Shown: positions 26,827 to 36,516, counted from the first letter of the stretch. The stretch is 64,000 nt of DNA from Mycobacterium stomatepiae (GCF_010731715.1 NZ_AP022587.1:5208001-5272000), one strand, 5' to 3'. Made by a program: numbers and translations. The notes: generated by a model from the letters alone, not told the origin.

Positions 26827-27912
26827 TCAGCGGCCTCTCTTGGTAAGGCGCGCACCAACTTCGGCGAGATACCGGTCGGGCCCGCCGAGAAGCGCGCTCC
26901 AGCTCAGCAGGCGCTTGAGGCAGAGGTGCGCGTCGTGTTCCCAGGTGTAGCCGATCCCGCCGAACACCTGGATCGCCGTGTCGCCGACGGTGGCCAGTCG
27001 CCCGGCGAACGCCTTCGCCCGCGCCGCGGCGAGATGCCTTTCCTCGGGCGTGGCGGCGTCGGCGGCCCAGAGCGCATGGATCACCCCGCTGCGGGCCAGT
27101 TCGACCGTCTCGTACATGTCGACGCAGAGGTGCTGGATCGCCTGAAACGACCCGACGACCTGACCGAATTGCTTTCTGACTTTCGCGTATTCGACGGCGA
27201 GGTCCATGACGGCCCGGGCGGCGCCGAGCGCGTCGGCCGCGGTGGCGATCAGCAGGTCGTCGATCACCGCCGCAACGTCGGCCGGTGCCGCCGTAGCCAG
27301 CCGCCGCGCGGGCGTGCCGTCGAGCCGGACGCGAAACTGCTTGCGGGTCTGGTCGATACCGCGCTCGGGCGCTACCGTGACCGTCGCAGTGTCGGTGTTC
27401 ACCGCGAAAAGCCCGGTGCCGTTTGGTTCTTCGGCCAGCACCAGCAGGATGTCGGCCGCCGCGGCGTCGGACACGTCGCCGAGCTCGCCCCGCAGGACAT
27501 CGCCGGCGTACACCGCGACGTTCTCGAAGTCCAAGAAGCTGACGGTGGCGATCGTCGTCCCGCCGGCGATGCCGGCCAAAATTGTTGCGGCGGAGGCGTT
27601 GTCGCAGAGATGAGTCAAGGCGCGCGGCGCGGCCACCGCGGTCGACAACCACGGACCGGGATGCAGCGCGGCGCCGAGCTCTTCGGCCACCACGCCGGCC
27701 TCGATCATCGTCATCCCGGCGCCGCCGTGCTCCTCCGGCACCAACAGCCCGGTGGTGCCGAGGTCGGCCAGGCCACGCCAGACCGCGTCCTCGATACCGG
27801 CCGGATCGTCGAGCAGTTCGCGCACGTGACCCGAGATCGGAGCCTTGTCGGCAAGGAAGCGGCGGGTGGTGTCGCGCAGTGCGACCTGCTCGTCGGTGAG
27901 TTCGAGGTTCAT
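26827..27912 (-). CDS. Acyl-CoA dehydrogenase, small/beta-type subunit (FadE)
   Basis: A 361-aa acyl-CoA dehydrogenase starting at ATG 27912, which overlaps the stop of the preceding fadE by four bases. It has the family layout: an N-terminal helical domain (LELTDEQVALRDTTRRFL), a shortened beta domain and a C-terminal helical domain with EYAKVRKQFGQVVGSFQAIQH and QVFGGIGYTWEHDAHLCLKR. Adjacent unequal fadE genes in mycobacteria often encode alpha2-beta2 heterotetramers acting on steroid or branched acyl-CoAs. That architecture is likely here, but the partner gene carries a stop codon. Confidence 0.88.
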   Translation of the reverse strand: MNLELTDEQVALRDTTRRFLADKAPISGHVRELLDDPAGIEDAVWRGLADLGTTGLLVPEEHGGAGMTMIEAGVVAEELGAALHPGPWLSTAVAAPRALTHLCDNASAATILAGIAGGTTIATVSFLDFENVAVYAGDVLRGELGDVSDAAAADILLVLAEEPNGTGLFAVNTDTATVTVAPERGIDQTRKQFRVRLDGTPARRLATAAPADVAAVIDDLLIATAADALGAARAVMDLAVEYAKVRKQFGQVVGSFQAIQHLCVDMYETVELARSGVIHALWAADAATPEERHLAAARAKAFAGRLATVGDTAIQVFGGIGYTWEHDAHLCLKRLLSWSALLGGPDRYLAEVGARLTKRGR

Positions 27913-29063
27913 TTGCGTGGCAATCCGAGGACGCGTTGCGCGGTGATGTTCTTGTTGATCTGCGTGGTTCCGCCCGCGATGGTCAGCGAGCGCGAGGTGA
28001 GACGGTAGTTCGCCCACGCGGCGTTGTCGCCGCGGGCGCCCAGCACGTCGAAAGCCAACGCGGCCATGTCCTGTCCGATCTCACCCCATACGGTCTTGGC
28101 GAGGCTGGCCGATCCGAACGCGGTGATCTCCGAGCCGCCGTGCAGTGTCGCCGAGATCGACCGCTGACACAGGACCTCGAGATATTTGATGCGGACCGCG
28201 ATTTCGCCGAGGCGACGCAGCGTTACCGCGTCTTCGAGCGCGTCGGTTTGTGCGGCGATGTCGTCGACCAGTTCTTCCAGTCGCACCTGCATCTCGGCGT
28301 AGAGCCGTGCGGCCCCGGCCCGTTCGTGACTGAGCGTGGTGGTGGCAACCTGCCAACCCCCGTTGAGCGGACCCAGCAACGCGTCGGCCGGCACCCGCAC
28401 GTCGTGAAAGAACACCTCGGCGAAATCCCTTTCCCCGTTCAGCGTGACGAGCGGACGGACCTCGATGCCGGGCAGGCTCATGTCGACGATCAGGCACGAG
28501 ATCCCCTGGTGCTTCGGAGCGTCGGGATCGGTGCGCACATAAAGCTGGCACCAGTGCGCGCGGTGCCCGAGCGAGGTCCAGATCTTCTGGCCGTTGACGA
28601 CGAAGTGGTCACCGTCGGCGACCGCGCGGGTGCGCAGCGAGGCGAGGTCGGATCCGGCCTCGGGCTCCGACATGCCCTGGCACCAGATGTCGTCGGCGCG
28701 CATCATCCGGGGCAGCAGCGTCTTCTTCTGTTCTTCGGTGCCGTACTGCATGATCGCGGGAGCGATATTGTTCATCCCAATGACGTTGAGCGGCATCGGA
28801 GCCCGCGCGCGCGTGGTCTCCTCGGTGTAGATCAGCTGCTAGAGAACGGTCGCTCCGCGACCGCCGTATTCGCGGGGCCAGGAGACCGCGGCCCATCCGG
28901 CGTCCGACATCGTGCGGCTCCAGCCGCGCAGCATCTCGAATGACGCATCGTCGCGGCCCGAGGGCCGGCGGGCGGCTACCAGTTCGTCGGTCAGGTTCGC
29001 GCACAGCCAGTCGCGCAGCGCGATGCGGAACTGTTCCAATTCCGCCGGATAGGAGAAGTCCAC
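27909..29063 (-). pseudogene. Acyl-CoA dehydrogenase alpha-type subunit with in-frame amber stop
   Basis: From ATG 29063 the first 74 codons (MDFSYPAELEQFRIALRDWL ... WPREYGGRGATVL) run into a TAG at 28839-28841. Translation continues in the same frame for 309 further residues with no other lesion (QLIYTEETTRARAPMPLNV ... TTQINKNITAQRVLGLPRK). Homologues have Glu or Gln here, so a single substitution (GAG or CAG to TAG) explains it. The downstream part keeps the FAD and substrate motifs (WCQGMSEPEAGSDLASLRT, NGQKIWTS). An internal start at ATG 28796 would lack the N-terminal helical domain. A substitution is less likely than an indel to be a sequencing error. Confidence 0.88.
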
Positions 29064-29098
29064 TTTTCCTTGGCTCTGGTCGTGGCTAACTGCGACTT

Positions 29099-29248
29099 AG
29101 CCGGACTTTACGGTGGTGCATTTTGTTGGTCAACAACGTCTACCACCGGTGACCACAGCCACCTGGCCGGTCAAGGCAATCGAGACGCGCTCCCGATTCG
29201 TTGACTGCCGTGAAGCCGGACTCTACGGCGGAACAGATATTTGGTCAA
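29099..29248. repeat. Duplicated promoter element in the fadE-norD intergenic region
   Basis: AGCCGGACTTTACGGTGG (29099-29116) and AGCCGGACTCTACGGCGG (29214-29231) differ at two positions. In each copy TTGGTCAA begins exactly 27 bases after the repeat start (29126 and 29241). In the first copy this sits in a perfect dyad TTGTTG-GT-CAACAA (29123-29136). Both copies face the same way, 115 bp apart, between the minus-strand dehydrogenase genes and the plus-strand norD. They look like a duplicated operator or promoter for the two divergent transcripts. Confidence 0.55.
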
Positions 29249-29263
29249 TAAGTCGGAGGTGGC

Positions 29264-30958
29264 GTGGTTGACGACGCTGGTGCTCAGCGGTGGCAGACCC
29301 TGGGCATGCTTGCGTCCGCGCTGGCGGGCCGGGCAGTTGCGGTTGCCGGGCTGTCCTCGGGCGAGCCGGCCTGGACGGATGGCCAGACGATTCACGTCGA
29401 TATGGACGCCCCGGCCCGCGCCAAACTCGAAGCCGTCGCCGTGCAGGCGTCGATGATCGCGGCGGGCAGCCTGGACCCCGGCGTCCTGCGGTGCCTGGTC
29501 CGCCACCCGTGACTGGCCAAGCGCTACCTCGCGGTTGAGGGCCACCGCGCGTTGGTCGCCAATGAGCATCTGCTACCAACGGTTTTGGCGTCGCTGGGCA
29601 ATCGCGACATCGCGAGCCGCGCCGAGTCGCCGGCCGCGTCGTTGGACCTGGCCAGCGGGCGGGCGCTCCTTGGCGACCCGGCGCCGGCGTTCGGCGTGAT
29701 CCGCGCGGCCAAGGTGCTGGCCGCGAGCGCCCGGGTCGCCACGAAAGACGAAGAGAGCGACGCCCAACATGTGCGGCGGAAAAGTGGCCCGCAGGAGCTG
29801 GCGGAGCTCGACGACGGCGAGGTCGACGATTCCGCCGATCCCGACCTGTTCACCAGCCCGGTCGGCGGAGGCGGCTTCATCGGCAAGTGGCTGACGACGA
29901 TGCTGTCGCCGAAACGGCGGGGTGCGCACGGCAGCGGCGGCGGACCGCCCGGCGCGGATGCCGCGACGCATCGCAGCGACTCCGCAAAACGGGGTGCGCA
30001 CGCCGTGTCGTCGCTGGCCTCGACCGCGAGCGAGGATGTCAACGGCGCCACCGCTGATGGCGTCCGGTATCCGGAATGGGACGTCGCGCGCAAGCGCTAC
30101 CGGCCGGCGTGGTGCACGGTGCGCGAGGTCGAGCCGCAGATCAAGGTCTCGGCGACGCGGGCGATCGAGAACGCCGTCGGCGTGCGACGGCCGTTGTCGC
30201 GACTCGGCATGGGTTTGTACCGTCGTCACCGCCAATCGCAGGGGGACGACATCGACATCGACGCCGCCGTCGAGGCCCGAGTCGAGGTGCGGGCCGGCTC
30301 GGTGCCCGACGAGTCGGTGTACACCGACAGCTTGCGGCGCCGCCGCGACCTGTCAGCGTTGCTGCTTCTCGACGTGTCGGGTTCGGCCGCCGAGCCCGGA
30401 ACGGTCGGGCGCACCGTGCACGAACAACAGCGCACGGCGGTGGCCAACCTGACCGTCGCGCTGCACGACCTCGGCGACCGCGTCTCGCTCTACGCCTATT
30501 ACTCGCAGGGACGCACGGCGGTAACCATGGTGCCGGTCAAGCGGTTCGACGACCATCTCGACGTCCATATCATCCGGCGGCTGAACAGCCTGGAACCCGG
30601 AGCCTACTCCCGGCTTGGCGCCGCCATCCGGCATGGCTCGTCGGTGCTGGAGGCGAGCGGTGGCACGGCACGGCGGCTGCTCGTGCTGCTGTCCGACGGC
30701 CTTGCCTACGACCATGGGTACGAGCGGGCCTACGGCGCCGCCGATGCGCGCCGGGCGCTGTCCGAGGCCCGTCGGCGCGGGATCGGCTGCGTGTGCCTGA
30801 CCATAGGTGCGGGCACCGACGTGGCATCGCTGCGCCGGGTGTTCGGCGGCACCGCACACGCCACGATCGGGCGCCCGGACCAGCTCGCCGGGGTGATCGG
30901 ACCGCTGTTCCGCTCCGCGTTGCGCTCGGCGGAGGTGCGCCGGCGGGTGAGTGCCTGA
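29264..30958 (+). pseudogene. NorD-like VWA-domain protein with in-frame opal stop
   Basis: The frame opening at 29264 runs 82 codons to a TGA at 29510-29512, then continues in the same frame as LAKRYLAVEGHRALVANEHL to the stop at 30958. A single CGA to TGA change would explain it (RHP-R-LAKRYL). The full protein would be about 564 aa. The second half is a von Willebrand A domain with the metal-site motif LLLLDVSGSAAEP (DxSxS) and later LLVLLSDGLAYDHGY. The layout matches NorD/CbbO-type proteins, which work with NorQ/CbbQ AAA+ ATPases to activate metalloenzymes. The norQ-like gene follows. A C-terminal product from a GTG or ATG after the stop could still carry the VWA domain. Confidence 0.8.
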
Positions 30959-31091
30959 GCATCCGGTGTCACGCTGATGCCATGTCCCCGAATGCAGTTC
31001 GTGTACGCATCCCGACAGCAGAGCTGTTCGTCGGACGCACTTGAAACAAACATCTGTCCCGGTTAGGCACCGATCACACGGAAGGGACGTT

Positions 31092-31940
31092 ATGGCCAAC
31101 GAGTCCGGGATCGCTTGTCGCAACGGTGCGAATCCCGACCCGGACGCCGACGCTGCCGGGGTGCGGCCCTACTACCGGGCGGTCGGCGGCGAAGAGGCGA
31201 TCTTCAAAGCCGCCTACCGTCAGGGTCTGGCGCTGGTATTGAAGGGGCCGACGGGTTGCGGCAAGACCCGCTTCGTCGAGGCGATGGCCCACGACTTGGG
31301 CCGACCGCCGATCAGCGTGTCCTGTCACGACGACCTCACCACGGCCGACTTGGTCGGGCGGTATCTGCTGCGGGGCGACGAGACGGTGTGGGTGGACGGC
31401 CCGCTGACCCGCGCGGTGCGAGAGGGCGCCATCTGCTACCTGGACGAAGTCGTGGAAGCCCGCCAGGACACCACCGTGGTGCTGCATCCGCTGGCCGACC
31501 ACCGGCGGCAGCTACCGATCGAGCGTCTCGGCATCACGCTGGACGCGGCTCCCGGATTCGGCCTGGTGGTGTCCTACAACCCCGGCTACCAAAGCGTGCT
31601 CAAGGACCTGAAGGATTCGACGCGCCAGCGCATGGTCGCGATCGAATTCGGTTATCCCGCAGCCGTTGTCGAGGAGGGTATCGTCGCGCACGAAGCCGGT
31701 GTGGACGCGGCGACCGCGGCCGAACTGGTGCGCTTCGGGCAGGCCATCCGCCGCCTGGAGACCGGGGGCCTGCGCGAGGTCGCGTCGACCCGCGTGCTGA
31801 TCGCGGCGGGCCGGCTCGTCGCCGAGGGTCTGACCATGGTCGAAGCCGCGCGGGCAGCGATCGCCGGGCCGCTCACCGACGACGTCGCCGTGGGCCGGGC
31901 GCTGGGCGAGATGGTCGACGTCTACTTGGGCGGCGGATAG
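31092..31940 (+). CDS. NorQ/CbbQ-type MoxR AAA+ ATPase
   Basis: A 282-aa AAA+ ATPase starting at ATG 31092 with GGAAGGGA upstream. Walker A is GPTGCGKT, Walker B is ICYLDEVVEA, and SYNPGYQS (sensor-1 region) and the C-terminal lid are typical of the CbbQ/NirQ/NorQ/GpvN group. These ATPases pair with VWA proteins to remodel or load metal into partner enzymes (nitric oxide reductase, Rubisco). No nitric oxide reductase or Rubisco gene is nearby, so the client is unknown; the P450 or AveC-like protein downstream are candidates by position only. Confidence 0.88.
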   Translation: MANESGIACRNGANPDPDADAAGVRPYYRAVGGEEAIFKAAYRQGLALVLKGPTGCGKTRFVEAMAHDLGRPPISVSCHDDLTTADLVGRYLLRGDETVWVDGPLTRAVREGAICYLDEVVEARQDTTVVLHPLADHRRQLPIERLGITLDAAPGFGLVVSYNPGYQSVLKDLKDSTRQRMVAIEFGYPAAVVEEGIVAHEAGVDAATAAELVRFGQAIRRLETGGLREVASTRVLIAAGRLVAEGLTMVEAARAAIAGPLTDDVAVGRALGEMVDVYLGGG

Positions 31941-32034
31941 ATGATTGACGCTGCGGAGCGCTGCCGCTAGCGTCTGAACAAATATTAGGTCTGCCGTGAA
32001 TCGTTGGGCGTGAACAGGTCACCCGGGAGGTCAG

Positions 32035-33150
32035 ATGTCGTACGAAAGCAGCGCTGAGCCGATCAAGGTCGGCTACCTGATGGACTTCAGGCTGCCGCCC
32101 GGTTTCCCCGAGGACCTGTTCGCGTCTTTCACCCGGACTTTCGATCTCATCTTCGAGGAGGCGGCCGCCCAGGGCCTGATGGACCGTCCGGTGCAGATGA
32201 TCTATCGCGAGGTGGAGGGTCTGCCCAAGGGTTCGGTCAAGGCGGTGATCGACGCGTTTGGCGAATTGGTCGACGAGGGCTGCCTGGTGGTCTTCGGGCC
32301 GCACATCACCGACAACTGCGTCCCGACCCGCGAAGCGATCGAGGAGCGGTTCAAGGTGCCCGCGATCAGCGTCACCGGCACCGACGACTGGCTGGGCGAG
32401 TGGACCTTCGCCTTCCCCCAGGGATCGATGACCGATGAGCCGATCTTCCTGGCCGACCTCATCGGCAAACGAGGACTCGGCGAGATCGGCGTCCTGGTCG
32501 AGCAGAGCCTTATCGGCGAGAGCTACCTGAAGAACCTGCGAACCGCGTGCCGGCGCAAGGGCATTCGCATCGTGTCCGAGGTTTCGATCGCCCAGACGGC
32601 CCAGGACATCAACGCCGCGGTGCAGACGCTGCATGAAGCCAAGGCGGAGGCGATCGTGCACCTGGGATTCGGCTTCGGCATCGTCTTCATCAACCCCGCC
32701 CTCGAGAACCTCGGCTGGGATCCACCCCGGTTCACGACCACCGCTTGGCAGAACGCCTGGGTCAACCCGATCATGTGGAACGCGTTCATGGGCTGGACCG
32801 GTGTCGACCAGTACGACGAGGCGAACCGGATCGGCCAGCACTTCCTCGATAGCTACGCCGGGAAGTACAACAGCCGCCCCGAGTTCTGCGTGACCGTGGT
32901 GAACCGCGACGTCGCCGCGACGCTGGTGCGGGCCTTCACCGACGCTCATCCGCTGAGCCCGCGCGGCGTCAAGGAGTCGCTGGAGCGGGTCAAGATGATG
33001 CCCGCCGCCTCCGGCGCGCCCGGGACTCGGGTGTCGTTCGGGAAGTGGATCCGCCGGGCTTGGATGGGGTCCGGCTATTTGGTCGCACGAACTCTCGATG
33101 CCGACGGTGTCAACTCGCACTTGGTCGATCGCTTCGGAGAGGACGACTGA
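32035..33150 (+). CDS. Orphan type I solute-binding-fold protein (LivK-like), no signal peptide
   Basis: A 371-aa protein with the layout of ABC-transporter branched-chain amino acid binding proteins. It opens EPIKVGYLMDFRLPPGFPED and has VVFGPHITDNCVPTREAIEE, ISVTGTDDWLGEWTFAFPQG and GEIGVLVEQSLIGESYLKNL. It has neither a signal peptide nor a lipobox, and no permease or ATPase gene is near. A cytoplasmic ligand-binding role (sensor or carrier of the pathway compound) is therefore more likely than transport; this is inference. The start follows GGGAGG. Its stop overlaps the ATG of the next small gene (TGATG). Confidence 0.75.
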   Translation: MSYESSAEPIKVGYLMDFRLPPGFPEDLFASFTRTFDLIFEEAAAQGLMDRPVQMIYREVEGLPKGSVKAVIDAFGELVDEGCLVVFGPHITDNCVPTREAIEERFKVPAISVTGTDDWLGEWTFAFPQGSMTDEPIFLADLIGKRGLGEIGVLVEQSLIGESYLKNLRTACRRKGIRIVSEVSIAQTAQDINAAVQTLHEAKAEAIVHLGFGFGIVFINPALENLGWDPPRFTTTAWQNAWVNPIMWNAFMGWTGVDQYDEANRIGQHFLDSYAGKYNSRPEFCVTVVNRDVAATLVRAFTDAHPLSPRGVKESLERVKMMPAASGAPGTRVSFGKWIRRAWMGSGYLVARTLDADGVNSHLVDRFGEDD

Positions 33151-33344
33151 TGCCCACAGAACAGTTCGCACCGCTGACCACGGAAGACAAACCCTCACCG
33201 GCTGAAGGCAAAAAGCGCGGCTGGGGCGGCTGGATAGCCGGGGCCGCTCTGGGCGCATTCGCTCTCTTCTTCATCGCGAATTGCCGTGTCGCCCTTGACC
33301 CGCGCGTCGCCAACCCGAATGTGCAGGGCCGGCCCGCCCGGTGA
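33150..33344 (+). CDS. Small single-pass membrane protein
   Basis: A 64-aa protein starting at ATG 33150, one base into the upstream stop. A Lys-rich stretch (PAEGKKRGWGG) is followed by one hydrophobic helix (WIAGAALGAFALFFIANC), then a short polar tail. No family is recognised. Four-base overlap with the AveC-like gene (GTGA at 33341-33344) shows coupling, so it may be a subunit or membrane partner of that protein. Confidence 0.6.
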   Translation: MPTEQFAPLTTEDKPSPAEGKKRGWGGWIAGAALGAFALFFIANCRVALDPRVANPNVQGRPAR

Positions 33345-34289
33345 AGTTCATCTTCGGCCTGGACTACATCACCTTCCTGCACGTCGCCACGTGCATCATG
33401 CTGCTGGTGCTGCTGGTGGTGTTCATCAGGGGCTGGCGCCGCAATCCGGGCAGCCCGGCGATGTTGATGTTCCTGTGCACCACGCTGATCGTGTGGCAGG
33501 ACCCGATCATGAACTGGTCCCCGTTCGCCGTCTACAACCCTGACCTCATCCACTGGCCGGAATCCTGGCCGCTCGTGTCGATTTCGCCGACCGTCGAGCC
33601 GTTCGTCGTGTTCGGCTACGTGATGTTCTATTTCGGACCGTATTTCCCGGCGGTCTGGATCCTGCGCAAGCTGCAGGCCAAATACGGTCCGCAGTCGTTC
33701 GTTTCGCGACACCCGTTGTGGAGCCTGGGCCTGCTGACCTGTACGATACGGTTTCGTATTCGATGCGTGGCTGGAGATTCAGCTCGTGCACGCGGGGATG
33801 TACATCTACTCGCAAGTGATCCCGTGGGGCTCGGTGTTCACCGGCACCACTTTCCAGTTTCCGCTGATCTGGGAGTCCTTCTCGGTGACCTTCGTGATGA
33901 TTCCGGCGGCCATCCTGTGCTACCGAGACGACACCGGAAAGTCGATGGCCGAGAAGCTCACTGCGAAAGCCAAGGTCTTCCCTAGCCGTCCGGTGCTGGG
34001 CACCTTCCTGGTGATGTTCGCCATCATGAACGTGTCGTACTTCGCCTACGGCGCCTGGTTCTGGGTCATCAAGGCCAGTCATGCGGCGACCTCGGTCGCG
34101 TGCCCATGGCCGTACCCGGAGGCGAAAGTGTATGACCCGCAGTGCTATTACGAGAAGGCTGGCGCGAAAGGCCCATACTCGGTCGGCATCTGGTCGAGCT
34201 GGGCCAGCGGCGAACCGAACGGTCGGCCGCACGTCGAACCGCCGCCGCCGGGCCAGGGCCCCTGCGCGACCGCGGGCCAGCATGGGTGA
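33341..34289 (+). pseudogene. Frameshifted AveC-like (spirocyclase family) membrane protein
   Basis: The frame from GTG 33341 gives helices such as YITFLHVATCIMLLVLLVVF and is sensible up to about LLTCTI (33748). The next frame continues GFVFDAWLEIQLVHAGMYIY to the stop at 34289, ending in YPEAKVYDPQCYYEKAGAKG and GIWSSWASGEP. Removing one base at about 33748-33751 rejoins it (about 315 aa). Length, several membrane helices and the DPQ-YYEKAG segment suggest the actinobacterial spirocyclase AveC family, named for the avermectin enzyme; many members have unknown roles. The assignment is from memory of the family and is moderate. Confidence 0.6.
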
Positions 34290-35293
34290 GTCTCGTGCGG
34301 TCGTGATCACCGGTGCGTCACGGGGTTTGGGGTTCGCTTCGGCGGTCCGCCTCTACCGCGAGGGGTGGCGTGTGGTCGCGGCCATGCGCACACCCGAGAA
34401 GGCGATGCCGCTGCTGCGGCAGGCTATTCAGGATCAGGGGCTGCCACCGCCTGACGAGGATGGGCTGATCGGTGTGCAGCTGGACCTGACCGACGCCGCG
34501 TCGGTTTCCGCGGCGGCCAAGGCAATCGAAGAAGCCGTCGGGGCCCCCTACGCCGTGGTGCACAACGCCGGGATCTCCGCCGCCGGAATGGTGGAGGAGA
34601 CCGATATGGCGCTGTGGCAGCGGATGTACGAGACGAATGTGCTAGGGCCCGTTGCGCTCACCCAGGCGCTGCTGCCGTCCATGCGTGCGGCCGGGGAGGG
34701 CCGAATTGTGTTGGTATCCAGCGCGGCCGGGGTGCGCGGTCAGCCGGCCACCGCGCCGTACTCGGCGGCCAAGGGAGCACTCGAGCGCTGGGGCGAGTCG
34801 ATGGCATGCGAGATAGCGCCCTTCGGTCTGGGTGTCACCGTTTTGGTGGCGGGCACCTACGACACCGAGATCATCACCGATGCCGGCACCACCGACGATC
34901 GTAATTTCGCGGGGCCCTACGCGCGGCTGCACAACACGATGAACAGCCGCGGGCGCTTCGCGATGAAGATGGCGCGGCCACCCCGAGCGGTTCACCGACG
35001 GTTTGGTAAAGGCGTTGGACGACAACGGATCTTTTCGTCGTCGCGGTGTCGGGCCGGATGCATCAATGTTGTTGTTATCCAATCGGGTGCTGCCCGCCAT
35101 CGGGATGCACCACATATCGCGAGTCATCTTGGGCATCCCCAAACAAGGCTCGATGCGCGGTGGGACATGGCCGTTGACGACGAGTCAAAAGGCGATGGTG
35201 CTCGCCGCACGCGTTCTTCCGCAGCCGGTGGTGCAGCGCCTGGCGTCGCTGGTGACCAAGCGCCGCAACGGAAATAAGGGGAATAAGGGGTAG
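34282..35293 (+). pseudogene. Frameshifted SDR oxidoreductase
   Basis: Starts at ATG 34282, overlapping the AveC-like gene by 8 bp. Rossmann motif VVITGASRGLGFASAVRLY, the NAG strand (VVHNAGISAAG), LVSSAAG with the catalytic Ser, and APYSAAKGALERWGESMA with the catalytic Tyr and Lys are present. At the CCCC run 34981-34984 the frame is lost. One C fewer gives ARPPERFTDGLVKALDDNG and continues to the stop at 35293 (about 336 aa). The catalytic core precedes the break, but the C-terminal third, which shapes the substrate pocket, would be garbled. The homopolymer site means sequencing error must be excluded. Confidence 0.8.
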
Positions 35294-35295
35294 GC

Positions 35296-36516
35296 ATGGA
35301 GCAGCTTTTCGACGATCTGGAGGACTTCGGCGCCTTCGACGACGCGATCTCCGGTGACGTGCGTGACCCGTACACCGAGCTGGCACGGCTGCGCCACGAG
35401 GAACCGGTCCAGCGTCTCGAGACCTCGGGGGCGCTTCCACACGAGGAATCGCTGCCGATGTTTATCGTGTATCGCCACGAAGACATCCAGCAGATGTTGC
35501 GCGACAACGAGACGTTCTCCTCGGCGGCCGTCATCGCCGCGTTCGGTCCGGTGCTGGGGGAGGGCGTGATGTTGGGTATGGACGAGCCGGTCCACGGCCG
35601 GCTGCGCTCCCTGGTCTCAAAGGCGTTCTCGCAGAAGTCATTGGCGCGCTGGCAGGACGAGTTGGTCGGCCGCGTCGCGAACAGCCTGATCGACAACTTC
35701 GCTGCCAACGGCAAGGCGGATCTGGTCAAGGACTTCACCTTCGACTATCCGAGCCAGATCATCGCGGGCCTGTTGGGGTTGCCGGAATCCGACTACCCGC
35801 AATTCCAGCGGTGGTCGATTTCGTTGCTGAGTTGGCTGATGAACCCCGAGCGCGGGCTGGCAGCGTCGGCCGCCCTGTGTGAATACTTCGCCCCGATCCT
35901 CGAGGCCCGGCGCGCCGAGCCGAAGGAGGACCTGATCAGCGCGCTCGCTGCGGCCGAGATCGACGGCGAGAAGCTCGCGGACGAAGAGATCTTCTCGTTC
36001 CTTCGGCTGCTGCTGCCCGCCGGCGTCGAGACGACCTACCGGGCATTGGGCAGTCTGCTGTTGGCGCTGTTGTCGGATCCGGTCCAGTTGGCTGCGATCC
36101 GCGCCGACCGGTCGCTGCTGCCGCAGGCGATCGAGGAGGGCGTGCGCTGGGAATCGCCGTTGCTGACCATCACCCGGGTGGCGACTCGCGACACCGAACT
36201 CGGCGGCGTGGCGATCCCGGCCGGGGCGACGGTGATGCCGATGCTGGGTTCGGCGAACCGGCAGGAGGATCGCTACGACGACCCGAACACGTTCAACATT
36301 CACCGGCAGGCCAAGGCGAATCTGGGCTGGGGACACGGCGTGCACGTCTGCCTCGGCATGCACCTGGCCCGCCTCGAGATGCGGACCGCGATCAACCTGT
36401 TGCTCGACCGGCTGCCGAATTTGCGGCTGGATCCCGACGGGCACGACCCACACATCCGCGGGCAGGTTTTCCGATCGCCGACCTCGGTACCCGTGCTGTT
36501 CGACGCGCAGAGATAG
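35296..36516 (+). CDS. Cytochrome P450
   Basis: A 406-aa soluble bacterial P450. The I-helix motif LLPAGVETTYRALGSLL, the K-helix ExxR in IEEGVRWESP and the haem loop WGHGVHVCLGMHLAR (Cys ligand; Trp replaces the usual Phe of FGxGxHxC) are intact. It should hydroxylate a lipid, terpenoid or steroid-like substrate using ferredoxin electrons; no redox partner gene lies in the cluster. The start follows AAGGGG three bases after the SDR stop, so it is co-transcribed. The CYP family number cannot be assigned from memory. Confidence 0.93.
   Translation: MEQLFDDLEDFGAFDDAISGDVRDPYTELARLRHEEPVQRLETSGALPHEESLPMFIVYRHEDIQQMLRDNETFSSAAVIAAFGPVLGEGVMLGMDEPVHGRLRSLVSKAFSQKSLARWQDELVGRVANSLIDNFAANGKADLVKDFTFDYPSQIIAGLLGLPESDYPQFQRWSISLLSWLMNPERGLAASAALCEYFAPILEARRAEPKEDLISALAAAEIDGEKLADEEIFSFLRLLLPAGVETTYRALGSLLLALLSDPVQLAAIRADRSLLPQAIEEGVRWESPLLTITRVATRDTELGGVAIPAGATVMPMLGSANRQEDRYDDPNTFNIHRQAKANLGWGHGVHVCLGMHLARLEMRTAINLLLDRLPNLRLDPDGHDPHIRGQVFRSPTSVPVLFDAQR

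Noticed and set aside
34979..35277. Extension of the SDR first frame to 35277
   Set aside because: After 34981 the residues become Arg-rich and lose resemblance to SDRs, while the adjacent frame gives a coherent C terminus; read as frameshift, not as an alternative protein end.
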